Shown: positions 1-7,381, counted from the stretch's first letter. The stretch is 11,722 bases of DNA from Parachlamydiaceae bacterium (GCA_013815395.1 JACDGH010000046.1:1497-13218); one strand, 5' to 3'. The notes: generated by a model from the sequence alone, not told the origin. Made by a program: numbers and translations.

Positions 1-1001
1 AAAAATACCCCTTTAATAATTACGAGAAAATATCTAAGCGGGTTTAATAAAGTTAGGGTCTGAAGCCATGGAGGCATATTTTCAATAGGCGTAGCGAAGC
101 CTGAAAGGGCGATAGCAGGGGTTAGGAACATAGATGATCCTAAAATAGCCTGCTGTTGGGTAGAGCTTAAAGATGACAAAAAAAGGCCCACGCCTACAAT
201 ACAGCACACAAAAACAAACATAGCGGCATATAAATTGAAAAAAGATCCAACAAATGGAATACCAAAAATAAATATGGCGGCCAATATAATAAGCGATCCT
301 TCTGCAATACTGATAATGATGGCAGGAATAGCCTTACCTATGAGAATTTCCACGGGTGCCATGGGAGACACTAATAATTGATCAAAAGTTCCTAATTCCC
401 TTTCCCTTGCAACAGAAAGCGATGTCAGAATTAATGCTTCTAATAATGTCAAAATACCGCAAAGGCTGGGCACAGTATACCAATAGTACCATAAATTTGG
501 ATTATACCAATTTCTTGGAAAGATTTTTGTGGGCTGTACCTTTATATCATGCGCTGCGGCAAAATCTAAATTGAATTGCTGAAGAATGCTGCCAATATAC
601 CCAGCTACAATCTGTGTGGCATTGGATTTTCTACCATCCATGATAACCTGGATTTCAGCGCTTTTTCCCTCTTCAAGCTTTCGCGAAAATTGCTCATCAA
701 TGGAAATCACTCCCAAGCCTTTTTGCGTGTCAATAAAGGATTTTATCTGATCTACCGATTCCAGGTAGAAAATATGACTAAAAGTGGGGGAACCATGAAA
801 ACGTTGCAATAATTCAATGGATTGTTTTCCATTATCTCGGTTGACAACACCGATAGCCACATTCTTAACATCCAAAGTAGCGGCAAAAGAAAAAATAAAT
901 AATTGAATTAAAGGCGGCACAATCAAAACGTAACGTGTTTTTTTATCACGCCAAATGGCGTGAAATTCTTTTATAAGCAATGCTAAAATACGCCTTAACA
1001 T
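1..1001 (-). CDS. ybhR: ABC-2 type transporter permease, YbhR/YhhJ-like (3' end cut by window edge)
   Basis: This is an inner-membrane permease subunit of an ABC exporter and would pair with the YbhS-like permease encoded just upstream. The reading frame is open from an ATG at 1001-999 to the left edge, giving 333 residues with no stop. E. coli YbhR has about 370 residues, so roughly 40 C-terminal residues are missing. Visible features are an N-terminal stretch ending RRILALLIKEFHAIWRDK, a first membrane helix (about 24-41), a periplasmic domain (about 45-175), and the ABC-2 core from about 178 onward. The core includes the family motif ARERELGTFDQLLVSP (198-213), several hydrophobic helices, and LSGFATPIENMPPWLQ (299-314). 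The start codon lies one base after the stop of the YbhS-like gene, so the two are surely co-transcribed. Family identity is firm. The YbhR name is by operon position and motif likeness, and the substrate is unknown. Confidence 0.9.
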   Translation of the reverse strand, partial: MLRRILALLIKEFHAIWRDKKTRYVLIVPPLIQLFIFSFAATLDVKNVAIGVVNRDNGKQSIELLQRFHGSPTFSHIFYLESVDQIKSFIDTQKGLGVISIDEQFSRKLEEGKSAEIQVIMDGRKSNATQIVAGYIGSILQQFNLDFAAAHDIKVQPTKIFPRNWYNPNLWYYWYTVPSLCGILTLLEALILTSLSVARERELGTFDQLLVSPMAPVEILIGKAIPAIIISIAEGSLIILAAIFIFGIPFVGSFFNLYAAMFVFVCCIVGVGLFLSSLSSTQQQAILGSSMFLTPAIALSGFATPIENMPPWLQTLTLLNPLRYFLVIIKGVF

Positions 1002-1002
1002 A

Positions 1003-2154
1003 TTAATCCAACCTTTTAACTGATATTCGACTAGTTATAGCAAGTAAAATTAAACCTACTGTCAACATAGGAACCAAATTTATAAGAAGCAACGACCACA
1101 CATCTCCGACTAAAAAAATAGTTTGAAGGCTATTAACGAAGTATCGTGCAGGAATAATATAAGTAAATAGTTGAATAGGAAGTGGCATGCTGGATATTTC
1201 AAAAATAAATCCCGAGAGCATAAATGCAGGTAAAAATGCTGTGATCTGCGCAGCTTGAGCGGCCACGAATTGGTTGCGCGCTTTAGTAGAAATTAGCAAG
1301 CCAAGTCCTAATGCCGCCAATAAATATATCGCTGAAGTCAATGCTAAAATTAGCCATGAACCCCTTAAAGGAACTTTGTATAATACCACGGCCACAAGGG
1401 TGCACATCAGCATTGAACACATACCCAAAACAAAATATGGAATCAATTTCCCGATGAGAATTTCTGTAATGGTGGCTGGGGTGGACATCAGCGCTTCCAT
1501 GGTCCCTCTCTCCCACTCGCGTGAAACAACCAGCGCTGTCAACAATGTGCCAATCAGAGTCATAATTAATGCAATGGAGCCTGGGATCAGAAAATTTCTG
1601 CTTGCCAATTCTTCGTTGTACCAATAGCGTGTATCGACAGTGACTAAAGGCAATCCTTTCAAATCGCGATTGATCACTTGCTGCTGCAACCAGACCTGCC
1701 AGACTCCATTTACGTAATTTTGCACGAAACTAGCTGTATTAGGTTCACTTCCATCCCCGATCACTTGAAAGGGAGCAATCGTATCAGGTTTTTCAGAAAA
1801 GGCGGAAAAGTACGAGGGTATTATAACTAAACCTCTAAGGTCTCCTCGAACTATGGAAGGGACAAGTTCGCGTGTGTCATGTGCTACTTTAATATCAAAA
1901 TAGTTAGAGCCATAAAGTGCTTGTGTAAAGCTTTGCACGTCGGGCGAGGAATCTTGAAGGATAAGGCCGAGTTTTAGGTGGTTTAAATCAAGAGAAACCC
2001 CAAAGCCGTATATAAAAAGGAGTACAAGGGGCAAGATAAATCCGATGAGCAAACTACTCCAATCCCGTAAAATCTGATACCATTCTTTAATCATAAGTGC
2101 TTTAATGCGCCTTAAGGATGATATTACGGGCGATATAGAAGGATGATCAGCCAT
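1003..2154 (-). CDS. ybhS: ABC-2 type transporter permease, YbhS-like
   Basis: This is a 383-residue inner-membrane permease of the ABC-2 family, close to the length of E. coli YbhS (377). The layout is a short cytoplasmic N-terminus, a first transmembrane helix at about 34-52, a large periplasmic region to about 185, then a bundle of helices. The bundle contains the conserved loop SREWERGTMEALMSTP (211-226), a coupling-helix region contacting the ATPase. LSGFIFEISSMPLPIQ (313-328) lies near the end. I chose the ATG at 2154 because GGGGGT lies 7 bases upstream and the start overlaps the ATPase stop by 8 bases (ATGGCTGA). A longer in-frame start at 2178 would be a TTG without a ribosome-binding site. 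It probably forms a heterodimeric channel with the YbhR-like protein encoded next. In E. coli the YbhFSR system exports Na+/Li+ and some drugs; here the substrate is inference. Confidence 0.92.
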   Translation of the reverse strand: MADHPSISPVISSLRRIKALMIKEWYQILRDWSSLLIGFILPLVLLFIYGFGVSLDLNHLKLGLILQDSSPDVQSFTQALYGSNYFDIKVAHDTRELVPSIVRGDLRGLVIIPSYFSAFSEKPDTIAPFQVIGDGSEPNTASFVQNYVNGVWQVWLQQQVINRDLKGLPLVTVDTRYWYNEELASRNFLIPGSIALIMTLIGTLLTALVVSREWERGTMEALMSTPATITEILIGKLIPYFVLGMCSMLMCTLVAVVLYKVPLRGSWLILALTSAIYLLAALGLGLLISTKARNQFVAAQAAQITAFLPAFMLSGFIFEISSMPLPIQLFTYIIPARYFVNSLQTIFLVGDVWSLLLINLVPMLTVGLILLAITSRISVKRLD

Positions 2155-3880
2155 GTTCCTTACCCCCATAGTTTTCAATCAAATATATAAAAGCATCTTC
2201 AAGGGTGGGCGCAGGATTTTCAGAAGTTTTGGCTTTAGCTTTCAATTCGGCGGGCGTTCCCATTTCAATCAGATTGCTTTGATAAATCAGACCTATTCGA
2301 TCGCAAAATTCAGCTTCATCCATGAAATGTGTGGTCACCATTATAGTAATGCCTTTTTCCACAAGTCCATTAATATGACTCCAAAATTCTCTTCTTGTAA
2401 TTGGATCTACACCTGCGGTGGGCTCATCAAGAAAGAGAACAACCGGTCGATGCATCACTGCGCATGAAAGCGCAAGCCTTTGCTTGTAGCCCAAAGGCAA
2501 AGAATCAGTCGATTCATTTAAGTAATCCTTTAAATTAAATATTTCGATCATTTGTTGTATGGCATCTTGCTTATCCCTACCTGAAAGATTGTAGATACCA
2601 GAAAAAAAAACCAGGTTTTGAAGAACGCTAAGATTGCCATAAAGCGAAAATTTCTGGGCCATGTACCCTATATGTGCTCTTGCTTTACCTGGAGCTTTTT
2701 GCAAATTTAATCCATTAATATAAGCATCTCCTGAAGTGGGTTTAAGAAGACCGCACATCATTTTAAATGTGGTTGATTTGCCGGCTCCATTTGGTCCCAG
2801 CAGACCAAAAACTTCCCCACTGCGGACTTTAAAACAGATGTGATTTGCTGCCGTGAAAGAGCCAAATTTTTTTGTTAGGTCCTGCGCGTTGACGACATTA
2901 TCCTTAAGATCAAGGATCGGCGGTGTCTTTTCAGCTAGAATCGAACCGCTCTTAGGACCTCCTCCTAAAATATCTATATAAGCATCTTCAAAACGAGGAT
3001 GATCATGTGAAATTTCAATTTTTGAAGTTGGATCGATCCTGTTAAGATCAAGTGAAAATGGTTTGGTATTTTTTAAAACGACCCGCAAATTTTCACCCTG
3101 AATGACGGCATCAATGACATCAGGCTGCCCCAATGTCTGCATAAGGGCTTTTCGGCGATTTCCTTGTATATTTGATAGCATGTATACACGACCCTGCACC
3201 CGCTTTGTCATATCATTAGGAGGACCATAATAAAGCAGCTTGCCTTCATCTAAGAGCAATATGGTATCGCAACGCTCTGCTTCATCAAGATAGGCAGTAC
3301 TCCAGATAACTGTAATCCCCTCTTTTAAAAGCTCCTGGACCATCTTCCAAAGTTCACGACGTGAAATAGGATCCACACCAACACTAGGCTCATCAAGTAA
3401 AAGCAACACAGGTTTACGCACTAGAGCGCAAGCAAGACCCAATTTTTGCTTCATACCTCCTGATAAATTGCCTGCCAATCTATTTAAAAAAGGCTTAAGA
3501 GTGGTAAATGACATTAATTTTTCAAAAACATCTACCCGTTCTTGTCCTGTAACTCCTGTTAAATCAGCATATAAATTTAAATTTTGTTGAACTGTTAAAT
3601 CCTCATAAAGTCCAAATTTTTGAGGCATGTATCCTGTGAAACTGTGGATAAAAGCAGCACCTGTCACGGTGTCATGCCCATCCACTGTGATAGTTCCTTG
3701 AGTCGGTAAAAGAAGTCCGGCAATCAATCGAATAAGGGTCGTTTTGCCAGCCCCATCAGGACCTGCCAAACCAATAATTTGTCCACGTGGAATTTTTGCA
3801 GAAATATCATTTAACGCGGGGGGCGAGTCTTTTATGAAAGATTTAGAAACATTTGAAATGGTGATGATTGGTGGAATCAC
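2147..3880 (-). CDS. ybhF: Double-ATPase ABC transporter protein, YbhF-like
   Basis: This cytoplasmic ATPase carries two fused nucleotide-binding domains in 577 residues, matching E. coli YbhF (about 578). NBD1 has Walker A GPDGAGKT (40-47), Q-loop Q87 in MPQKFGLY, signature LSGGMKQ (139-145) and Walker B LLLLDEP (159-165). NBD2 has Walker A GPNGAGKST (362-370), Q410 in MAQKFSLY, a degenerate signature LPLGYKQ (461-467), Walker B VLFLDEP (481-487) and switch His518. In NBD1 the switch-His position is Ala196 (STAYLDEAE), so one of the two ATP sites is probably weak, an asymmetry seen in this subfamily. The start is GTG at 3880 and overlaps the TGA of the upstream membrane-fusion gene (GTGA), which suggests translational coupling since no clear Shine-Dalgarno is present. 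It would power the two permeases encoded downstream. The RbbA/YhiH group is a relative, but the plain two-NBD length without a fused permease favours YbhF. Confidence 0.93.
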   Translation of the reverse strand: MIPPIITISNVSKSFIKDSPPALNDISAKIPRGQIIGLAGPDGAGKTTLIRLIAGLLLPTQGTITVDGHDTVTGAAFIHSFTGYMPQKFGLYEDLTVQQNLNLYADLTGVTGQERVDVFEKLMSFTTLKPFLNRLAGNLSGGMKQKLGLACALVRKPVLLLLDEPSVGVDPISRRELWKMVQELLKEGITVIWSTAYLDEAERCDTILLLDEGKLLYYGPPNDMTKRVQGRVYMLSNIQGNRRKALMQTLGQPDVIDAVIQGENLRVVLKNTKPFSLDLNRIDPTSKIEISHDHPRFEDAYIDILGGGPKSGSILAEKTPPILDLKDNVVNAQDLTKKFGSFTAANHICFKVRSGEVFGLLGPNGAGKSTTFKMMCGLLKPTSGDAYINGLNLQKAPGKARAHIGYMAQKFSLYGNLSVLQNLVFFSGIYNLSGRDKQDAIQQMIEIFNLKDYLNESTDSLPLGYKQRLALSCAVMHRPVVLFLDEPTAGVDPITRREFWSHINGLVEKGITIMVTTHFMDEAEFCDRIGLIYQSNLIEMGTPAELKAKAKTSENPAPTLEDAFIYLIENYGGKEHG

Positions 3881-4731
3881 TTGGTAGGCTCATTCGTTGT
3901 TTCTTCAAGAAGCAATTTCACGGTCACAGGCATTCCTTGGCGCAACCCCCGATCAGGATTGTCAGCAATAATGCGCAAGCGATAAACTAACGTCGTACGC
4001 AGCTGCGTGGTTTCTACCGTTTTTGGGGTGAATTCGGCCACAGGCGAAATGAATCCGACGTGACCTTTATAGACTTTTCCTCCAGCGGAATCTGAATAAA
4101 CTTCGGCGGGCATACCTGGATAAATAAGGCCTAAGTCGGGTTCAGCAATAAATGCACGTACCCAAACAGGCGCAAGGATGGACAATGTGTATATTGGATC
4201 AGCAGGTTTAACGACACTGCCTGGTTCACGTATACGCGTTAAAATAGTCCCAGCGGAAGGAGCAAAAATAATAGTATCTTTAAAGTTTGTATCCGCAATC
4301 CCTTTAGCTGCTTCTGCAGCCTTGAAATTGGCAGCATAGATTTCACGTGACGAAAGGGCATTGTCGTAATCTTCTTGTGAAATGCTGCCATCACCAATTA
4401 ATTCGCTGCGACGTTGTAAAAGTTTTTCTGCATTGTGTAAAGAATGACTAATTGAATCTGCATTTGCCTGTGCTTGCAAAACTTGATTAGCATAAGGCTG
4501 TTTGTCGAGTTCTGCCATCTTCACGCCTTCTGCCACAAAATCTCCTTCTTCGAAAAGCATGGTTTCCACACGCCCTTCCACCCTAAAACCCATTTGAACT
4601 TGACGAACATCAACATTGCCGAATAGCAAAATACTATCGCGATGCTGTGGAGAGTGTGTTTTCCGATAATAAATGTATGCACTCGCAATGAAAATAACAC
4701 TTAATACAAAAAAAATTATTAACTTACGCAT
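3877..4731 (-). CDS. ybhG: HlyD-family membrane-fusion (periplasmic adaptor) protein, YbhG-like
   Basis: This 284-residue periplasmic adaptor is anchored by an uncleaved N-terminal helix (about 4-22). It would link the inner-membrane permeases to an outer-membrane TolC-type channel, which is not in the window. Visible parts are the first half of the lipoyl/barrel-sandwich domain (LLFGNVDVRQVQMGFRVEGR, 35-54), a short alpha-helical hairpin (about 80-150), the second lipoyl half (APSAGTILTRIREPGSVV, 157-174), and a beta-barrel region ending RGLRQGMPVTVKLLL (261-275). The FGNVDVRQV-type opening is characteristic of the YbhG/YhiI (UPF0194) group. It is some 45 residues shorter than E. coli YbhG, which fits a shorter coiled-coil hairpin. 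The ATG at 4731 follows a purine-rich GAGGAAGGA tract and is the first gene of the four-gene operon. No TetR-type regulator gene is seen beside it. Confidence 0.9.
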   Translation of the reverse strand: MRKLIIFFVLSVIFIASAYIYYRKTHSPQHRDSILLFGNVDVRQVQMGFRVEGRVETMLFEEGDFVAEGVKMAELDKQPYANQVLQAQANADSISHSLHNAEKLLQRRSELIGDGSISQEDYDNALSSREIYAANFKAAEAAKGIADTNFKDTIIFAPSAGTILTRIREPGSVVKPADPIYTLSILAPVWVRAFIAEPDLGLIYPGMPAEVYSDSAGGKVYKGHVGFISPVAEFTPKTVETTQLRTTLVYRLRIIADNPDRGLRQGMPVTVKLLLEETTNEPTK

Positions 4732-4764
4732 AGAAAAAAACCTATTATCCTTCCTCTATAGACG

Positions 4765-4781
4765 AGTTGCATTTTGCAACT
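4765..4781. promoter_or_regulatory. Perfect dyad upstream of the exporter operon (operator-like)
   Basis: AGTTGCA-TTT-TGCAACT is a perfect inverted repeat with 7-bp arms and a 3-base centre. It lies about 33 bases before the ybhG-like ATG and just downstream of the best promoter candidate on the minus strand, a placement suited to a repressor roadblock. It has no following T-tract in the minus direction, so it is unlikely to be a terminator. The operator role is inference; no regulator gene is in the window. Confidence 0.4.
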
Positions 4782-4795
4782 TTCTTTTTTAAAAT

Positions 4796-4822
4796 AGTAT
4801 ATACAGAAAAAGGATATGGCAA
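4796..4822 (-). promoter_or_regulatory. Candidate promoter of the ybhGFSR-like operon
   Basis: Reading the minus strand, TTGCCA (4822-4817) and TATACT (4801-4796) resemble -35 and -10 boxes with a 15-base spacer, slightly short for a sigma-70 type promoter. Transcription would start near 4789, directly in front of the 4765-4781 dyad. This is a consensus match by eye only. Confidence 0.3.
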
Positions 4823-4926
4823 ACAAGACTTGAAATTGGATAGAATATATTTTGCGCATCGTTTGGAATGAGCTTTCTACACTATGCGATACATATTACC
4901 GATCCAAATTTTTTAAGGGGTGAACA

Positions 4927-5910
4927 ATGAAAAATATAATGGCGAGCAGATTTTTTCGCTATAACTGCATTTCCGTAGTCGTTCTTTTATTTTCTTTTAT
5001 TACGGAAGCAAATGAAGAGTGGCAGCAAAATTTTTCTGAATTCGAAAGTGAGTTTTATGATAACTCTTTTAATTTTTATTCAAATGATATTAGTTTAGAT
5101 GATCTCAATCAAGAGAAAGAATTTCAAAATAAATTTTACAACAACAACTGCCTTAAAAAACTAGAAAGAGATTATTTTAAAAAAAAATCCAAAACAAATA
5201 TTGGCTTTTCTGAAAAAGTGAAGCCTTATCTCCTTCCTTCTAATCATCCTGCTAAAAAACCCTTAGACATAATTTTTAAATCCCCTAACGTCCTTCAAGA
5301 TCTCGATTCACTTAAAGCCTCAGACTTCAATATTATTTCTCTTCGTCCTTACAGCTTTGCTGTAATCACCAGTCATCCCAAGATGCCTGGATATATCCAA
5401 AAGTTATATTTGGACTCAGAACACAGAAAGAAAAATGGAAAAGAAGGTTGGGAGTGGCTCGTTCAACGCTGTGAAGGTGCAGAAAATATTCGCAAACTTA
5501 TTAAAAAGAAAAATTTGCAATATTTTACTGTGCCAGATAAGTGGATTTATGTTTTACCAAAACCTTCCAAATCGAATGAAAAAACTACAAAACAACTTTG
5601 TATATTAATTGTGACCGACATGGAATTAGTAAGTCAGGAACAAAGTGCAGAGGCTTGGAAATATTTGATTACCGAAGAACATTTGGATGAATTATTTGTT
5701 ATTTTAAGCCATGGTTTTGCATCTAGTCATGTCAGTTGGAATATCCCTTATGCAAAAAATGGCAAATTTACTTGTATCGATACAGAACATCCCAAAAGAA
5801 AGCCAAATTATAAGGAAGTAGAACATTATCTGTCCGATGAAATGCAAGTCTATTGGAGAAAACTAGTAAAAAATGGTGAACAAACAAATTATAATGGATC
5901 TTGGAAATAA
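4927..5910 (+). CDS. Predicted secreted protein of unknown function, faintly kinase-like
   Basis: I do not recognise a named family. The 327-residue product has an N-terminal signal-peptide pattern: basic start, hydrophobic core about 13-25, likely cleavage near A28. The first half after the signal (30-100) is rich in Asn, Phe, Glu and Lys. The second half has a protein-kinase-like order of segments. These are SFAVITSHPKMPGYIQKLYL (143-162, like beta-3 with its lysine), WIYVLP (206-211), CILIVTDMEL (225-234, like the hinge), then WNIPYAKNGKFTCIDTEHPK (271-290), which recalls the catalytic-loop Asn and the DFG aspartate. If the alignment is right, the catalytic Asp position is Ser267, so it would be a pseudokinase-like fold. 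The start is well supported by AAGGGG (4915-4920) 6 bases before ATG. The gene is visibly more A/T-rich than the exporter operon it diverges from. A role in host interaction is inference. Confidence 0.8.
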   Translation: MKNIMASRFFRYNCISVVVLLFSFITEANEEWQQNFSEFESEFYDNSFNFYSNDISLDDLNQEKEFQNKFYNNNCLKKLERDYFKKKSKTNIGFSEKVKPYLLPSNHPAKKPLDIIFKSPNVLQDLDSLKASDFNIISLRPYSFAVITSHPKMPGYIQKLYLDSEHRKKNGKEGWEWLVQRCEGAENIRKLIKKKNLQYFTVPDKWIYVLPKPSKSNEKTTKQLCILIVTDMELVSQEQSAEAWKYLITEEHLDELFVILSHGFASSHVSWNIPYAKNGKFTCIDTEHPKRKPNYKEVEHYLSDEMQVYWRKLVKNGEQTNYNGSWK

Positions 5911-5929
5911 TTGAGCTCCAAGAACTAAA

Positions 5930-6023
5930 GTAAGTCCTTAAAAAGTCTTGGCGCATTCAATATGAGGTCTTCGCTAATCGCTCAGACCTCAGCTGAATGC
6001 GCCATAATTTCTTGAAGACTTAC
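5930..6023. repeat. 94-nt imperfect inverted repeat (large hairpin) between convergent genes
   Basis: Two arms of about 40 bases pair around a 13-base loop. From outside in, GTAAGTC (5930-5936) pairs with GACTTAC (6017-6023). After about 13 mostly mismatched or weakly paired positions, GGCGCATTCA (5950-5959) pairs exactly with TGAATGCGCC (5994-6003). GAGGTCT (5964-5970) then pairs exactly with AGACCTC (5984-5990). It lies between two genes that point at each other, so it could act as a bidirectional terminator. However, no clear T-tract follows on either side, and it is much longer than a usual terminator stem. A REP- or MITE-like dispersed element is the alternative. The inverted repeat itself is certain; its role is not. 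Confidence 0.75.
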
Positions 6024-6078
6024 GTCAATTAGCAATATCCCTCATATGGCATAGGTGAAAAACCATATGTTAATTTAT

Positions 6079-7293
6079 TTAATAATTCTTTCGATTTATA
6101 AATAATGGCGATCGTTTTTTCTTTTTCCTTGGCTGAGGAATTGGTTTTACCTCACCTTCTATTTCATTTTCAATCCAACTGCCTGACCAAAAATGTATAG
6201 CAGCCGTTTCCGGTTTTATAAATTTCCCAAGACTATTGTTAAGGTTATCTCGCACATCTGAATAAGACAAAGGAAAGAAAAAAGTCGGGGGTAAAACTAT
6301 ATTTATATATTTATTATCCTGCGATTGATTGTATTCATGAAACTGTTTAGTTAGGTATACAGGACCCGTAGTAACAACTGCCCATGAGGTTTCATTTTGT
6401 GTATAGTGAAGGTCCATCTCTAAGATTACTTTTTCCATAAGTGGATGACCAGGGATTGATGCCATAATTGCATTACCTATCAAAGGACTATTGATAGGTT
6501 GCCTATGTTCCATCGGCTCTAAGCCTACATAAAAGTCGTAAGACTGATTAAACTGATCGAAAATTTGTGTATTAATGTTTTTAAAATCCACATCGACATA
6601 TAACCCCCCATGGTTAAACAGAATTTCATATCTTAAAATATCAGATTTTTCTCCATAACCCTTAGCTTTTTCGTACAGATCTCTATTGTATAAAGGAAAT
6701 TGATCTGCTTCCACATCAGTCCAAAGTTTATATTCCCACCCTTGCATATTTGCCCAAGTAGACATCCATAATGCAAATTTTTCAGGAACATCACTGCCAA
6801 GCCAAATTTGATGCACAATTTTTGGAATGCGATTTGGAGCATTTTTATCGCGAATTAAATACTTTTGATTTTTGTTATAGAGGGTCTCAAATTTTTTTTT
6901 AAATTGCCTTAATTCAAGAATTTTTTTTTGAATTGTAGGCAACGTATACAATCGATCATATTTTGCTTGGTTTTCCGAAGTTCTCATGAAAGAATGATTG
7001 AATTTTGGAAACTTTAATTCCTCATGCAACGAATATTGATCCGCCCCCGGTTCCTTGACAATTTCCTTAGACTTCAATTTTTCAGTTATTTTGTGATTAT
7101 CCTTAACTTTTTTTAAAGACACCTTCAGGGTTTCTTTATCATTTTCATTAGATTTCAACTTTTCTATAATATTATCACTATCTGTCTGATAGTCAATTTT
7201 TGATTGAGGGAGTACATATTGAGGGGATAATAAAAATATCCAAAAAAATGCCATATTGAGAACACGTGAAAGTACATGTTGAAAAATTATCAT
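6079..7293 (-). CDS. OCH1-type DxD glycosyltransferase (Gly_transf_sug), exported or membrane-anchored
   Basis: This 404-residue protein is predicted to transfer a sugar from a nucleotide-sugar donor with a divalent metal held by a DxD motif. The N-terminus has a hydrophobic segment (about 8-24), a signal peptide or anchor. A lysine/glutamate-rich linker (about 40-130) follows and contains two copies of an EKLKS-type repeat. The catalytic domain begins at RIPKIVHQIWLGSDVPEKF (155-173). It contains KSDILRYEILFNHGGLYVDVDF (216-237) with D234-V-D236, and ends with AAIHFWSGSW (364-373), all typical of Gly_transf_sug/OCH1 and clostridial-toxin-like transferases. The tail PQPRKKKKRSP (387-397) is strongly basic. 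The start is ATG 7293 because GGAGG lies 11 bases upstream; an in-frame TTG at 7311 would swallow that site. Export is unusual for a cytosolic-type sugar transferase and raises the possibility of an effector. The acceptor is unknown. Confidence 0.88.
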   Translation of the reverse strand: MIIFQHVLSRVLNMAFFWIFLLSPQYVLPQSKIDYQTDSDNIIEKLKSNENDKETLKVSLKKVKDNHKITEKLKSKEIVKEPGADQYSLHEELKFPKFNHSFMRTSENQAKYDRLYTLPTIQKKILELRQFKKKFETLYNKNQKYLIRDKNAPNRIPKIVHQIWLGSDVPEKFALWMSTWANMQGWEYKLWTDVEADQFPLYNRDLYEKAKGYGEKSDILRYEILFNHGGLYVDVDFKNINTQIFDQFNQSYDFYVGLEPMEHRQPINSPLIGNAIMASIPGHPLMEKVILEMDLHYTQNETSWAVVTTGPVYLTKQFHEYNQSQDNKYINIVLPPTFFFPLSYSDVRDNLNNSLGKFIKPETAAIHFWSGSWIENEIEGEVKPIPQPRKKKKRSPLFINRKNY

Positions 7294-7304
7294 AGATAAA
7301 GAAA

Positions 7305-7309
7305 CCTCC
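7305..7309 (-). promoter_or_regulatory. Ribosome-binding site deciding the glycosyltransferase start
   Basis: GGAGG on the minus strand ends 11 bases before ATG 7293-7291. It lies inside the codons that a longer TTG-started frame would use, so it favours the ATG start. Confidence 0.6.
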
Positions 7310-7352
7310 AAAAAATCTGTTGTATTGCCAGTTGCGCGAATGCTGCGGGTGA

Positions 7353-7381
7353 AATTAAACTACAACCTCGAATAATAACAA
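7353..7381 (-). promoter_or_regulatory. Candidate promoter of the DxD glycosyltransferase gene
   Basis: On the minus strand TTGTTA (7381-7376) and TTAATT (7358-7353) are separated by 17 bases, a sigma-70-like arrangement about 60 bases before the start codon. The -10 box is weak, so this is only a candidate. The rest of the 283-base gap up to 7576 shows a small dyad GAGTT-A-AACTC (7465-7475) and no further gene. Confidence 0.25.

Noticed and set aside
356..812. Two plus-strand open frames of 72 and 78 codons
   Set aside because: They lie opposite the ybhR-like permease, which has clear family motifs through this stretch; their products look like no protein and have no good ribosome-binding sites.
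1274..1627. Overlapping open frames on both strands inside the ybhS-like gene
   Set aside because: They are shadow frames of a gene with full-length family similarity.
2155..2178. Longer start (TTG at 2178) for the ybhS-like gene
   Set aside because: It would need an unusual TTG with no Shine-Dalgarno and a 32-base overlap with the ATPase gene; ATG 2154 has GGGGGT 7 bases upstream and an 8-base overlap.
7294..7311. Longer start (TTG at 7311) for the DxD glycosyltransferase
   Set aside because: The codons after it contain the GGAGG that serves ATG 7293.
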